Positions 23,808-32,925 of a stretch of 64,000 nt of DNA are shown here, piece by piece (the first letter of the stretch is position 1; the number at the start of each line of letters is the position of its first letter). Location of the stretch: the NCBI RefSeq assembly GCF_003122325.1, contig NZ_QFBC01000003.1:404716-468715 (forward strand), read 5' to 3'. Under the pieces are notes generated by a model. That model was not told the origin of the DNA, did no database searches, and saw nothing but the letters and a program-made list of their open reading frames with translations. Source of the stretch: Rhizobium album (GTDB lineage: Bacteria > Pseudomonadota > Alphaproteobacteria > Rhizobiales > Rhizobiaceae). The position numbers were made by a program, and so were the translations under genes.

Positions 23808-25332
23808 GCCGCGTCGTCCGATGTTCGAGCGCGCCGAGTACTGGCGCGTTACCAGATGCTGCTGCATCGCGCAGCGCACTCGCGCCGCGAAGAGCGGCAT
23901 TGTCCGCTGCCTTCGATGCGGCGAAGCCGATCCCTCCAGGCACCGCGCTGCCGATCACACCGCCGACGGGGCCGCCAAGGAACGTGCCAACCGCGCCACC
24001 GACGCCGACGCCACCGGACAGTGAGACAACACCACGCGGCGCCCATTTTGCGAGCCAGTTTACGGCAGTCGGGGTCATTTCGCCCTTCGCCATTTTCCTC
24101 ACAAGCGCGACTTCCTCCTGGGTGAAGCCCTTCACTTTGCCAGAGCTGATCTTGCTGTAGAGCTGTGAGGCCTTATCGCGGATCGCGTTCTGCAATCCGG
24201 ACTGCGAGTACCTGCCGGACTTGACGTCGGCGAGATCGAGCATTTCCTCGACAATCTCGGTCTTCGCCTTTTTCGCCCATAGATCGCGCGCCTCCTTCAG
24301 CAGCTTGAAGCCGCCGGCATCGCCGTCCACCTCTGCCCGGCCGGCGCGATCGGCAAATGCGTCCATCGTGCTCTTCATTTGGGTCAGCGTGCGAACGTCT
24401 TGCGGATCCGCGTTCTTCATGACAAGGCCGATTGTCTGCCGCAACTCGTCGAATTCGGCTAAGCTTAGCGGCTTGCCGGCCATCGCCTGAATGTCGTCGA
24501 CGACGCCAGCCGTCTTGGGCCTGAGATCGCGATTGATCCGACCGGCGAGGACGGTCATCTTGTTGACAAGCTTGTCCATGGCCTCCGGCTTGATGACGAC
24601 CCCAGCCGCATCGGCCTTCTGGTAGAGGGCGCTCGACGCCTCTGCCAATTCATCGACGGATGGCGCTGCGGCCTCGGCAGCCCTACGAGCGGAACGGCCA
24701 GCCAAGGCGTCTCCGGCAGCCGAAAGAGCGCCTCCGGTGATCGCGCCAATACCGGCTCCCATCGCAGCGCCGCCAAGCCGTTCACCTGGATCGGACTCCC
24801 CTGCACCGGCAACGGCACCAACCGCGGCACCCTCGCCTGCCGCCCGCAAGGCCTTGCCACCCATAGTCGTTGCGCGGCCGGCCGTGGACATCGCTTGTGC
24901 TGCCGAACTACCAGCTGCGATCGACCCCGCAATTTCACCCGCGAGCGACAGAACTGGGTTCTGATCGCGTTGCGCCATCTTCTTCAAGTTGGCGTCGGAT
25001 CTGGCACTCTCGTAATCGCCAGTTAGGCCGCCTGCCGTGTTGACTGCGGCGCTGGCCTCGTCGTCCCAGCCAAGCAGGGCTGCGCGCTGCGCACCGGACG
25101 CGAAGGCATCGACGCCCTTGGCGATAGAGCCGAGCGGGTTCATCGATCCTGCGTAGATGCCGGAATTGTAGAAATCGTCGCGATCCTGCTTGGCCGTCTC
25201 AAGCGTCGGCCCGCCGCCAATCCCGAGGCTGCCGGCAATCTCCATAACCGTCGCCTCTTGATCCTCCGGGGAGAGGGAAAGGAAACTGTCGTCAACCTCG
25301 ATGCGTCGACCTTCAATGTCTAGGATCGGCAT
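23752..25332 (-). CDS. Virion internal/ejection protein, Gly/Ala-rich
   Basis: 526 residues. The N-terminus (EGRRIEVDDSFLSLSPEDQE) is a motif seen in many podovirus ejection-type proteins. The middle has long Gly/Ala-rich hydrophobic stretches (GAAVGAVAGAGESDPGERLG, GAGIGAITGGALSAAG) and the C-terminal part another (GGVGVGGAVGTFLGGPVGG), suitable for membrane insertion during DNA injection. Last gene of the late operon. Position beside the mnt-type cluster matches P22 gene 16. Confidence 0.68.
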   Translation of the reverse strand: MPILDIEGRRIEVDDSFLSLSPEDQEATVMEIAGSLGIGGGPTLETAKQDRDDFYNSGIYAGSMNPLGSIAKGVDAFASGAQRAALLGWDDEASAAVNTAGGLTGDYESARSDANLKKMAQRDQNPVLSLAGEIAGSIAAGSSAAQAMSTAGRATTMGGKALRAAGEGAAVGAVAGAGESDPGERLGGAAMGAGIGAITGGALSAAGDALAGRSARRAAEAAAPSVDELAEASSALYQKADAAGVVIKPEAMDKLVNKMTVLAGRINRDLRPKTAGVVDDIQAMAGKPLSLAEFDELRQTIGLVMKNADPQDVRTLTQMKSTMDAFADRAGRAEVDGDAGGFKLLKEARDLWAKKAKTEIVEEMLDLADVKSGRYSQSGLQNAIRDKASQLYSKISSGKVKGFTQEEVALVRKMAKGEMTPTAVNWLAKWAPRGVVSLSGGVGVGGAVGTFLGGPVGGVIGSAVPGGIGFAASKAADNAALRGASALRDAAASGNAPVLGALEHRTTRLIPGLAAEETSLATRKRE

Positions 25333-26405
25333 TATTCCAGCACCTTCCATTTGACCTTGGAACCTGCAGTTCCCGACGTCGGCTTGTCCTCGCCGATGGC
25401 GATCTTGTAGGCGTCTAGCGGGTTTTCGAGCGCCTGGATCTGCTGGCGCCCGGCCTCAGGCGTGATGCTACGATCGGCGACGGCATCCGCGATTTCGCCA
25501 ATCTTTGCGTCGTATTCGGCGATGCCCTTGAGTGTATCGAAGATGAGCTTGTTGCCGCCCGGCTGATTGATGACGCGAGGAAGGGAGTTCCGGTACATCT
25601 GGACGTCAGCATCCGACATCGGACCGCTACCTGGCGTGCGCTGCTCAGGAACCATCCTCTCGATCAGCGCAGTTGCCGACTGAAGATAATCCAGGTTTTC
25701 GGTGTTGATGCCCATTTTGCCGAGGGACTCCTTGATCGCGGCTTCCGCTCCGGACGGAGATTTCTCCATCAACGCTTCCAGCCGCTCAATCTGGCCCATT
25801 CGCCCGCGAGCCTTCACGCCGGCATCGGACATCGCCGAGAAATTTTCAGCGTTTTTCTCGTCCAGCTTTTTGTAGAACGAGTCGCCCTCGCCATTGTTGA
25901 GATTGACCGTCGTGCCACCTCCTCCGACTTCGAGGATCTTGCCGGTCTGATCGACCTGATAGGGCTTCTTCGGGTCGAGTCCGCGAGCCTCTTTCTCCGC
26001 CGGGGTCAAGTCGCGCACAGTCTCGGTTCGCTGAGAGATGCGATTGCCGGCCTCGTCGGTAATCGGCACAGCCGTAGTTCCCCTGCGCACGTAGTCGCCA
26101 TCGGTGCCGCGGTAGACATCGCCAGAATTCTGCTCCTGCAGGCTTAGGGTACGCTCTTGAAGCCCCAGAGACTTGTTCCGATAATCAGCGTCGGCCTCTC
26201 GGGTCAGTGCGTTCTCACTGGACTGGAATGCGCGGCTTTTTTCATCCTGCTCAGCTTGGAAGTTGCGGGTCTCGGCGGCAAGTTGCCGATCGCGCTCGAA
26301 TTTCAGTTGGGCCAGGGCCTCTTCGCGCTTCGCCTTCGCCTGCTCGACAACGCCATCGCCATAGCCCTTTGCCATTCCGCCAAGGATCATTCCAAGCCCA
26401 ACCAT
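25332..26405 (-). CDS. Virion internal protein with coiled coil
   Basis: 357 residues. Residues about 15-95 are a long charged helix (QAKAKREEALAQLKFERDRQ); the C-terminal half holds the conserved-looking block SGPMSDADVQMYRNSLPRVI. Sits between other ejection-type genes, with overlapping start and stop to the next. Likely one of the proteins delivered with the DNA. Confidence 0.6.
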   Translation of the reverse strand: MVGLGMILGGMAKGYGDGVVEQAKAKREEALAQLKFERDRQLAAETRNFQAEQDEKSRAFQSSENALTREADADYRNKSLGLQERTLSLQEQNSGDVYRGTDGDYVRRGTTAVPITDEAGNRISQRTETVRDLTPAEKEARGLDPKKPYQVDQTGKILEVGGGGTTVNLNNGEGDSFYKKLDEKNAENFSAMSDAGVKARGRMGQIERLEALMEKSPSGAEAAIKESLGKMGINTENLDYLQSATALIERMVPEQRTPGSGPMSDADVQMYRNSLPRVINQPGGNKLIFDTLKGIAEYDAKIGEIADAVADRSITPEAGRQQIQALENPLDAYKIAIGEDKPTSGTAGSKVKWKVLE

Positions 26406-26406
26406 A

Positions 26407-27039
26407 TCAAGCCTCCTGCGGCATCAGCCCGCGACCAGCAGGCGTTTGAGATTGATCTTCTGCCGGCGCGCGGCCGCGCTGGTCACGCTCGGCTAAGCCG
26501 ACCAGCATCTTTTCCAGATCGCCCGACTGATCCATGGCCTGCAGCTTCTGCATGTCCGCCTGCGCGTCTTGCTGTTTGATCTGGCCGGACTCCTGCATCA
26601 TGACGCGGACGTTATCGAGGGTCCGGAAATACGCCGTTTCGAGGTCGTCTGGGTTCTGGGAGAAATCGTGAACCTCGGCCTCTTTCGAAAGCTCGGCCAA
26701 ATCCTCAAGGATTTCCGTCCCGGCATGGAAGGCCACGATACCGTCGAGCTCCACACCCGCCTGCTGCGCCGACTGCATGACGCGCGAAATGATCACGGCT
26801 GCCGTCTGCGCCAAACCCTCGATCGGATCACCCTCGCCCTCCAGCATCTGGATGACGCGGGGCAGCATCTTCTGATCGTAGGTGATATTCATCGCGTTCG
26901 CGACGATCTTGTCGTACTGCTGCTGCTCTTCCGGCGTGGCTTGCTCCTCGCCGAAGTTCGGCTGCTCAGCCTGGCCGGGCTGCTGCGGCGCGCCGCCCTG
27001 CGCTTGCGCTCCGTTAATGACTGCGCCTAGACCTGCCAT
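26407..27039 (-). CDS. Virion-region protein, Gln-rich
   Basis: 210 residues: a Gln/Gly/Pro-rich N-terminus (about 8-45) and an alpha-helical body. Located between ejection-type proteins and separated from the upstream late genes by an opposite-strand island. No domain recognised; structural or assembly role inferred from the operon. Confidence 0.6.
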   Translation of the reverse strand: MAGLGAVINGAQAQGGAPQQPGQAEQPNFGEEQATPEEQQQYDKIVANAMNITYDQKMLPRVIQMLEGEGDPIEGLAQTAAVIISRVMQSAQQAGVELDGIVAFHAGTEILEDLAELSKEAEVHDFSQNPDDLETAYFRTLDNVRVMMQESGQIKQQDAQADMQKLQAMDQSGDLEKMLVGLAERDQRGRAPAEDQSQTPAGRGLMPQEA

Positions 27040-27118
27040 CAGGCTCTCCTATTCAATTGTCAGTTGATTCTCGCCGTGGTCAGGCGTAGCTTTTGACGAT
27101 CATTTTGGGAGGATGATC

Positions 27119-27400
27119 ATGAAAACTGCACTTCTTCTTGCCGCATCGCTGCTCGCCTCAACTCAAGCCAGCGCCGCTTGCTACGGTACGCGAGCATATC
27201 AGAACTGCTATGATGACAGCGGCAACACGTACACGATCAATCGGTACGGCAATACGACCCACATGTACGGCAACAACAGCCGAACCGGTTCGAATTGGAG
27301 CCAGGACAGCTATTCGTTCGGCAACTCCGTCAATCACTATGGTCGGGATTCCGACGGGAACAACTGGAGCTCTACCTGCTACAACGGGACCTGCTACTAA
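27119..27400 (+). CDS. Secreted Asn/Tyr/Gly-rich small protein (moron)
   Basis: 93 residues, start at 27119 because GGGAGG is 6 bases upstream. Signal peptide about 1-21 (AAC cut after ASAA). The mature protein is rich in Asn, Tyr, Ser and Gly with repeated YGN/SGN motifs and four Cys, and ends CYNGTCY. It is read against the late operon, with a promoter-like TTGATT-17-TAGCTT at 27064-27092: the layout of a moron expressed in the lysogen. Confidence 0.62.
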   Translation: MKTALLLAASLLASTQASAACYGTRAYQNCYDDSGNTYTINRYGNTTHMYGNNSRTGSNWSQDSYSFGNSVNHYGRDSDGNNWSSTCYNGTCY

Positions 27401-27462
27401 GCGCCCACTCGACTCCTGCGTGAATCATGCCATGATGGCCTCGCCATAAGAGGGAGGGGCAA

Positions 27463-28017
27463 GTGCGTTCTACTGTCGTATTTTCAGCGGACATTACCGT
27501 CGCATCCGCGCAAAACTTCGCAACCATTCTATCCAACATGGTTTCCCAGAAGTACACCCATTTGACGATCGGGATCAACAGCACTGGAGGAGGCGTACAG
27601 CCAGGAGTGTTTCTCCATAACTTGCTGATCTCGATGCCGATGGAAATCACAACGCACAACATCGGCAATGTGGATTCTATCGCGAACGTCGTTTTTCTTG
27701 GCGGATCACATCGTCGAAGCTGCCACTCCTCGACTTTCATGTTTCATGGCGTTGGCTTCGATCTTTCCGGCAACGTAAGAATGGAAGAGAAGAACCTCAC
27801 CGAGCTGCTCGACAGCGTAAACGCGGACCACGACAGGATTTCCAGAATAATTTCATCTCGAACCGAGTTGGCGGTTGAGGACTGCCGGCAATTGTTTAGT
27901 CAACAGAAAACCCGAGGGGCCGAATGGGCACTCGAAAACGGCATGGTACACGAGATCTGCGACTTCTCGATGCCAAGCGACGGCAGTGGGTTTGTCTTTA
28001 CCGGAGCGTTGGGTTGA
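27463..28017 (+). CDS. ClpP/SDH-fold serine protease-like protein (moron)
   Basis: 184 residues from a GTG with GGGAGG upstream. The ClpP fold is visible: GINSTGGGV (INSPGGSV in ClpP), NVDSIANVVFLGG with the nucleophile position S72, and MFHGVG with H95, 23 residues apart as expected. At the catalytic Asp position (before the AEWALENGMVHEI helix) I see Gln/Ser rather than Asp, so activity is uncertain. No signal peptide, therefore cytoplasmic. Second gene of the plus-strand island inside the late region. Confidence 0.7.
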   Translation: MRSTVVFSADITVASAQNFATILSNMVSQKYTHLTIGINSTGGGVQPGVFLHNLLISMPMEITTHNIGNVDSIANVVFLGGSHRRSCHSSTFMFHGVGFDLSGNVRMEEKNLTELLDSVNADHDRISRIISSRTELAVEDCRQLFSQQKTRGAEWALENGMVHEICDFSMPSDGSGFVFTGALG

Positions 28018-28114
28018 CTGCACCTTCGCGACGGCCGGCAAAAGCTTCAACGCCGTACGGAAGACCATTGCATGAGACAGGTCTAATCGATGCTCCCAGA
28101 CAAGCGCCAAGTTC

Positions 28115-28204
28115 ATGGCGCGCGTTTCTGACGCTGCCATAAGGCAGGCCTTCGACGTGTACCAAAACGCCGAGGGCCTTTGCTACGTAATGGATTACGG
28201 CTAG
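28115..28204 (+). CDS. Possible 29-residue peptide or gene remnant
   Basis: A short frame (MARVSDAAIRQAFDVYQNAE...) lying between two morons. It reads like the start of a helical protein but has no ribosome site. The 28018-28265 spacer otherwise shows nothing. May be a remnant. Confidence 0.2.
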   Translation: MARVSDAAIRQAFDVYQNAEGLCYVMDYG

Positions 28205-28265
28205 ACGGACACCCATCTTCATTTCCTCTCAATGTTGTGACATCCTCAGTTCAGGAGGAACGTCT

Positions 28266-28625
28266 ATGCGCTTGATTGCTACTTCTCTGCTTGTGTTGGT
28301 TGCTGTCCAGGGCGCGTGGGCCGGATGTGGCAACTATACGGATGGGTCACTCGACGAGCCGGCGCCGATGGTCATCATCTGCTTCGACGGCAAATGCGAA
28401 GATGCGAAGATGGAATTCGAATGCGGCAATGCTCATGGCGCCCAGATCGGTTATTCCGGAGGCTGGCGGGTCGAGTATGCCACTAAAGAGCCGGCGCCAG
28501 GACAAACGGAGTATTCAGACGATACCGAGTCGATTGTCTCGCGAAACGGCGTGAAGGTCGATGAAACCAAGGTCTCCTGTAAACCGATCACTAAAGATGC
28601 GTGCAGGTTCCCCAGCGACCCTTAG
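28266..28625 (+). CDS. Secreted Cys-containing small protein (moron)
   Basis: 119 residues with AGGAGG upstream and a Sec signal peptide (about 1-19, cut after AWA). The mature part has six Cys, likely three disulfides, and is acidic. Third gene of the opposite-strand island in the late operon; overlaps the end of the next minus-strand gene by 4 bases. Function unknown, periplasmic by inference. Confidence 0.6.
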   Translation: MRLIATSLLVLVAVQGAWAGCGNYTDGSLDEPAPMVIICFDGKCEDAKMEFECGNAHGAQIGYSGGWRVEYATKEPAPGQTEYSDDTESIVSRNGVKVDETKVSCKPITKDACRFPSDP

Positions 28626-30565
28626 GCGAGCGATGTTCGCCCCCATTTCTCTGCCGGCGTCGGGCGGCTGATGTATTTCCCGATAAAAGACTGAACCGGG
28701 TCTGACGGCTTTTCAGCGGCGGTCTTGTCGGCCTCCGGCTTGCTGTCCGGCGTTCGCTCATTCCTCGTCCCGCCGCTGTTTGGCTCAGTGCCGCGCGGCG
28801 TTCCACCAGCCCCATTGACGACGGAGCCAACGACAGCCTGCCCGATTGTTGGTTTCCCAGCCAGGGTCAGTGCCCCGTTAACAAGACTGGCGCCCAAACC
28901 GATGCCTGGCACCATGCCTATACCAACATCAAGGGCACCAGCCGCGACTTTCTCTCCAGTCGTCAAATCTCTTTTTGGGTCAGCATCGACGGTTGCAGCG
29001 GCATTTTGGTTTGTGTCGCGCCCTAAATACTTGTTCGCGAACCTGTCAACCGTTCTCGTAGTCGCGCCGGTAGCGCTATCGTCAACACCATAGCCGCGCA
29101 GAGACACAGATGGTGCAGTATCATCCGCCCACCCAGAATCATCTTTCGCAGGACGACGACCATTCCACTCGCTGAAAGCGTTTGGCCCTACGACATCGTT
29201 GCTGACCAACCCATCAGCGAGGCCTTTCACCGTGGAGAACCCAACAGAGGCCTTGTTGCCGTTGAATCCGTCGTAACTGCTCACGCCCGAGGAATTTGCA
29301 AACCCTGCCCACTCTTTACTCAATTTGTTGGCGAATTTGCTCGGATTAATATTTCCGTCTTCGTCGGTCGCCTGGTTCGCGCGATTATCGATCAACCCGG
29401 CAGCGATGCGATCTTGAACGGACTTCGTGAACTTCGTCGTATCGGGGTCAATCCCCAGCGACTTCACCGCCATTGCGAGCGTGTCTTTGCGGGTCTGGTA
29501 TGCCCCGACTGCCGTCGATGGATAGCCAGCCGCGATCATTCCGTCCTGGAGTGCTTGGACTTCCGAAATCGTCATGCCAGTGAGATTTGCGTGCGTGGGG
29601 TTCCCTTTCCTGCGGGAATTAACCAATCCATTGTAAGGATCGGTCTTCTGCGCCTCTGCCTGCCGGATTGAAGCAAGCGTGCTTTCCAAAGCATTGTATT
29701 TTGCCAGGGATGCGTCTTCTGCCTCGCGAAAGCTCATCGACGCGGCAGCAGTCGTACCGGGTGCCGGCTTGCCGCCGATCGTGCTCAGGCCCGCAGTCTG
29801 CAGCGACTTGGCCGCCTGGTTATAGCCGTCCAGCGCCGACGTTCCATCAGACGAAAAACCGGCAACGCTCACACCGGGACCGGCGCCGTTCATTTCCGAC
29901 GGCGAATCCCCGCGAAATGCAGCGCTGTATTTCGCCGTCGGCGTGTTTTGGGCGAAGCGGCCGTTGTCGAAGGAGACGCCGAGGCCTGGGCCTTGGCCTT
30001 TCTCGCTCGGGCTGTCGAGGCCGCCGGCCGCCGTATAGCCGCGCGAAGATTTGCTGAGAGCGCCGCCAAGGCCGGTGCTCGCCGGCCCCATCCGGCCGCT
30101 ATCGAACGATCCACTCGCTGGTGACGCGCCGAACCGGCCGCTGTCGAAACCTAGTGCGCTGCCGAGGCCGGCTCGCGCAGTTGCGCCTGATCCTTTGGTC
30201 GTGCCGACGCCGCCCTTGGCAGAAACGCTCATCGAGCCCTGATTACCAAGGCTGACGCTGCCTACCGCGCCGAGACCGCGTCCGGCGCCAGCTGTGGAAG
30301 TGCCTTTTGTCGACGTGCCGGTCGCGGATACGCCCTTTGACGACGTGCCATCGCGGTTGGTCTTGCCAGTCGATCCGGACGCGCTTTTGCCGGCGGAACC
30401 GGGCGCTGACGATTTTGAACCAAGGCCGACGCCAGGACCAGGTCCGCGTTCGGAAGGCGAGTCAGCGCCGCCCGCTGCCGAGTATCCGCCGGCCGACTTG
30501 CTGGTCGAGGACTTGGAATCCTTGCTCTTGGAACTCGTGCCCTTGGAGCTAGTGCCTGTTGCCAT
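28622..30565 (-). CDS. Large Ser/Gly-rich virion protein with lysozyme-like core
   Basis: 647 residues. The N-terminal 230 are low complexity (Ser, Gly, Lys) and contain three diverged copies of a motif of the type 'Y-AA--DSPSE-G-GPG' with FDSGRF/FDNGRF segments between them. Residues about 310-460 look like a glycan-hydrolase or transglycosylase core (THANLTGMTISEVQALQDGM then STAVGAYQTRKDTLAMAVKS). The C-terminal part has a Gly-rich hydrophobic stretch. This suits a virion protein that opens the cell wall and is ejected. Lytic assignment is by resemblance only. Confidence 0.62.
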   Translation of the reverse strand: MATGTSSKGTSSKSKDSKSSTSKSAGGYSAAGGADSPSERGPGPGVGLGSKSSAPGSAGKSASGSTGKTNRDGTSSKGVSATGTSTKGTSTAGAGRGLGAVGSVSLGNQGSMSVSAKGGVGTTKGSGATARAGLGSALGFDSGRFGASPASGSFDSGRMGPASTGLGGALSKSSRGYTAAGGLDSPSEKGQGPGLGVSFDNGRFAQNTPTAKYSAAFRGDSPSEMNGAGPGVSVAGFSSDGTSALDGYNQAAKSLQTAGLSTIGGKPAPGTTAAASMSFREAEDASLAKYNALESTLASIRQAEAQKTDPYNGLVNSRRKGNPTHANLTGMTISEVQALQDGMIAAGYPSTAVGAYQTRKDTLAMAVKSLGIDPDTTKFTKSVQDRIAAGLIDNRANQATDEDGNINPSKFANKLSKEWAGFANSSGVSSYDGFNGNKASVGFSTVKGLADGLVSNDVVGPNAFSEWNGRRPAKDDSGWADDTAPSVSLRGYGVDDSATGATTRTVDRFANKYLGRDTNQNAAATVDADPKRDLTTGEKVAAGALDVGIGMVPGIGLGASLVNGALTLAGKPTIGQAVVGSVVNGAGGTPRGTEPNSGGTRNERTPDSKPEADKTAAEKPSDPVQSFIGKYISRPTPAEKWGRTSLA

Positions 30566-30577
30566 TGCAGTTCTCCG

Positions 30578-31315
30578 TCAGGTCAGAACGATGCGGCCGA
30601 CGCCGGGGTCATAGCGGTAGCTCGAGCGCGACGGCGACTGGTGCAGGACACTCGGATCGACCTTGTAAGAATCAGTGACGCGGGTCTGCTGTTCGCGGGC
30701 GAAGTCTCGCTGCTTTTCGTACTCGTCCTGCTGCGCGCGCAGTTTTTCGTATTCCATCAGGCCGGTACCGAGGCCTGCAATCAGATTGCCGCCCTTTTCC
30801 GAGCCGAGGAAGTTCATCAGCCCATTCCCGGTTGTCTGCTGTGCCGTCGCCGCAGTGGACGCGGTCGGCGTTGTGAGGCCCGTCTGTGTGAGGCCGGTCG
30901 GCGTAGAACCGGGAATGGACCCGGTCACAGTAGGATCGACACCCGCGCTGCTGGCGCCGGCCGCGTTCGCCCCGGAGGCGTAACCGGAAATGCCACCAGT
31001 CAGCGCGCCGCCAAGGCCGCCCATCAAAGCGCCCTTGCCAAAGCCCTGACCCGTCACCGCGCCGATCGTTCCGCCAATCAGCGCCCCGAAACCCGCCTGC
31101 GTCACCGCGCCGCCGATCACGTTGCCTAGCACCCCGCCGCCGGCAAGATTGCCTATGATGCCGGACAGTCCGCCGGACGCCATTGAGCCTGCGCCTGAAG
31201 CGGCCCCGGCCGTGAACAGGCTCGACCCCACACCGGCCACCGCCGAGCCGACACGCGCGACCGCGCTGCCGACGGTCGAGAAAACCTTGGTGATACCAGC
31301 TGCAACACCGCTCAT
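30578..31315 (-). CDS. Gly/Ala-rich virion protein
   Basis: 245 residues from the ATG at 31315; homologous-looking sequence begins at MSGVAAGITKVF. Residues about 15-125 are almost entirely Gly, Ala, Ile and Val, with alternating hydrophobic stretches typical of ejection proteins, followed by a charged helix (YEKLRAQQDEYEKQRDFARE). Likely a membrane-active injection protein. Confidence 0.6.
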   Translation of the reverse strand: MSGVAAGITKVFSTVGSAVARVGSAVAGVGSSLFTAGAASGAGSMASGGLSGIIGNLAGGGVLGNVIGGAVTQAGFGALIGGTIGAVTGQGFGKGALMGGLGGALTGGISGYASGANAAGASSAGVDPTVTGSIPGSTPTGLTQTGLTTPTASTAATAQQTTGNGLMNFLGSEKGGNLIAGLGTGLMEYEKLRAQQDEYEKQRDFAREQQTRVTDSYKVDPSVLHQSPSRSSYRYDPGVGRIVLT

Positions 31316-31797
31316 CGGACGGCCTCCCTGTAAATGACGCCGTAGCGCTTCAAGCCGAGCCGCTTCAGGACAGCGGCCGCCTCTTCCGGATTGTCGCGGA
31401 TGATCGCTGTCGATCCGCATTTGACTTCAACGACTTCGGGGCAGGACTTCGCCCAATTGATCATCCCCTTCATCAGGGCATATGGGTCGCCAGGCTCGAC
31501 GATGTTGCTGGCAACCCAGAACAGGTCCGTTGCCATGAGTTTGTCGCCGATGACGCAGACGCGAACCAGCGTCCCTAGTATGAGGCCGGTGACGATGCCG
31601 TGGGATTCCGAGACCTGCACCCAGCACGCGCCGCCATGGCTGTAGCCGTGCCGCTGAATGGCCTGCAAAAGCAGCCGCTTTGCCTCTTTGACGTCGATCG
31701 CCCCAACATTCTCCCTCGCGTAATGCGAACGCGAGAACGCGTCTTGAAGCAACTCGACGATGGCCGGAATGTCTTCGAACTTGGCGTTTCGGATCAT
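31312..31797 (-). CDS. GNAT-like acetyltransferase in the virion region
   Basis: 161 residues: IRNAKFEDIPAIVELLQDAF is a GNAT N-terminal pattern, with a later beta-strand pair (WVQVSESHGIVTGLILGTLV) and ENPEEAAAVLKRLGLKRY-type ending. The usual Q/RxxGxG/A acetyl-CoA loop is not obvious, so it may be a degenerate fold. GNAT-like genes occur in the tail region of several podoviruses. Start set at 31797; overlaps both neighbours. Confidence 0.6.
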   Translation of the reverse strand: MIRNAKFEDIPAIVELLQDAFSRSHYARENVGAIDVKEAKRLLLQAIQRHGYSHGGACWVQVSESHGIVTGLILGTLVRVCVIGDKLMATDLFWVASNIVEPGDPYALMKGMINWAKSCPEVVEVKCGSTAIIRDNPEEAAAVLKRLGLKRYGVIYREAVR

Positions 31798-32885
31798 TGG
31801 AAGCTCTTGATCTCGGCCTCGATCGTGGCTTTCGGAGTCCCGCCAAGGAGGCGGGCGACCCAATAGTTTAGATCGGCGTTCGTGGCCTCTCTCTTCAGGG
31901 CTGACTGATAGACGCTCTGCACGAAGCTACGGGCCTCCGCTTCAGACACGGCAGCCGCCGAGTTCTGCCCCCAATCCAGGCTGACATCGTACATCTGCTC
32001 GACAAGGCTCAAAACCTTGTCGCGGTAGGCGTTGGCCGATGCCAGATATGCAGTGCGATCCGCCGCGGACAGGTTGGTGTTGTTCATGATGTTCTGGACC
32101 TGCGTATTGTAGAGCTGCTCCATGCCCAGAAGCGTCGAAGCTGCAGAATTGCGATCCGAGCTGTTGAGGTTCCAGCCGGCCAGCTTCTCTTGCAGGGCAC
32201 GATCGAGTTTCCGCTCTGCGGTCTGGTAGCCGATGTCCTGGGTCTGCAGGTCCGCGGTCGCCTTGATTTGCGCTGCCTGGAGAGCGGCGGCAGACCCGAG
32301 TTGCCGCTCCTGCATCCTCATCTGCGCGTCGTAGCCAATATTGGTCAGATTCTCCTGCGCGGCTTGTGATGCATTCTGGGAGGCAAGAGGCACTGCGGCA
32401 GTGTAGGCTGAGTCCTGCACGGCACTCGCCGCGATCGACGAGTTGAGCAGCCCGCGCCGGTTGGCTGTGCGGAGACCGGCCGTAGTAGCCTGGCGCATCA
32501 ACGGGCTTTCCGGGTCCATCAGGCGCATCAGGTTGTTTTGCACGTCATCGTCGCGGCGGGTGTAGTTCCAGCCAGAGGAAGCCTGCACAGCCTGGGGAAC
32601 CTCAGCTTTTGCCGAAGTATCCTTCATCCCGGTGAAACCGGGGTTGTTTTTCAGGACGCCGTAATCGTTATAAAAGCGATCCGTTTCTTTCGGCGCTGAG
32701 TATGTCGGGGCCTTGTAGCCGGACGTGGTCCGCTCTGATGCGCCCGCATCGTAGATCGCTTTTTTGACGTTCGACGCATCGTAGCCGCTGCTCTTCCAAT
32801 AATCCATCTCGGCCGCACTCGGTGCGCGACCAAGTGCAGATTTATAAGCGGAATAGACGTCTGTATTCCCGACAGCAGTTGCCAT
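31794..32885 (-). CDS. Virion protein with DUF4214-like motifs at both ends
   Basis: 363 residues. Residues about 8-35 (VYSAYKSALGRAPSAAEMDY) and about 325-350 (FVQSVYQSALKREATNADLN) both follow the DUF4214 pattern 'Y---L-R-P---E--YW'. Between them is a long Ala/Gln-rich helical region (about 130-310), probably coiled coil. Position suggests an internal virion or tail-tip protein. Confidence 0.62.
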   Translation of the reverse strand: MATAVGNTDVYSAYKSALGRAPSAAEMDYWKSSGYDASNVKKAIYDAGASERTTSGYKAPTYSAPKETDRFYNDYGVLKNNPGFTGMKDTSAKAEVPQAVQASSGWNYTRRDDDVQNNLMRLMDPESPLMRQATTAGLRTANRRGLLNSSIAASAVQDSAYTAAVPLASQNASQAAQENLTNIGYDAQMRMQERQLGSAAALQAAQIKATADLQTQDIGYQTAERKLDRALQEKLAGWNLNSSDRNSAASTLLGMEQLYNTQVQNIMNNTNLSAADRTAYLASANAYRDKVLSLVEQMYDVSLDWGQNSAAAVSEAEARSFVQSVYQSALKREATNADLNYWVARLLGGTPKATIEAEIKSFQ

Positions 32886-32925
32886 AAGGATCTCCTAGAT
32901 TTTGATAAGGATGGAGAGTTTTCGG

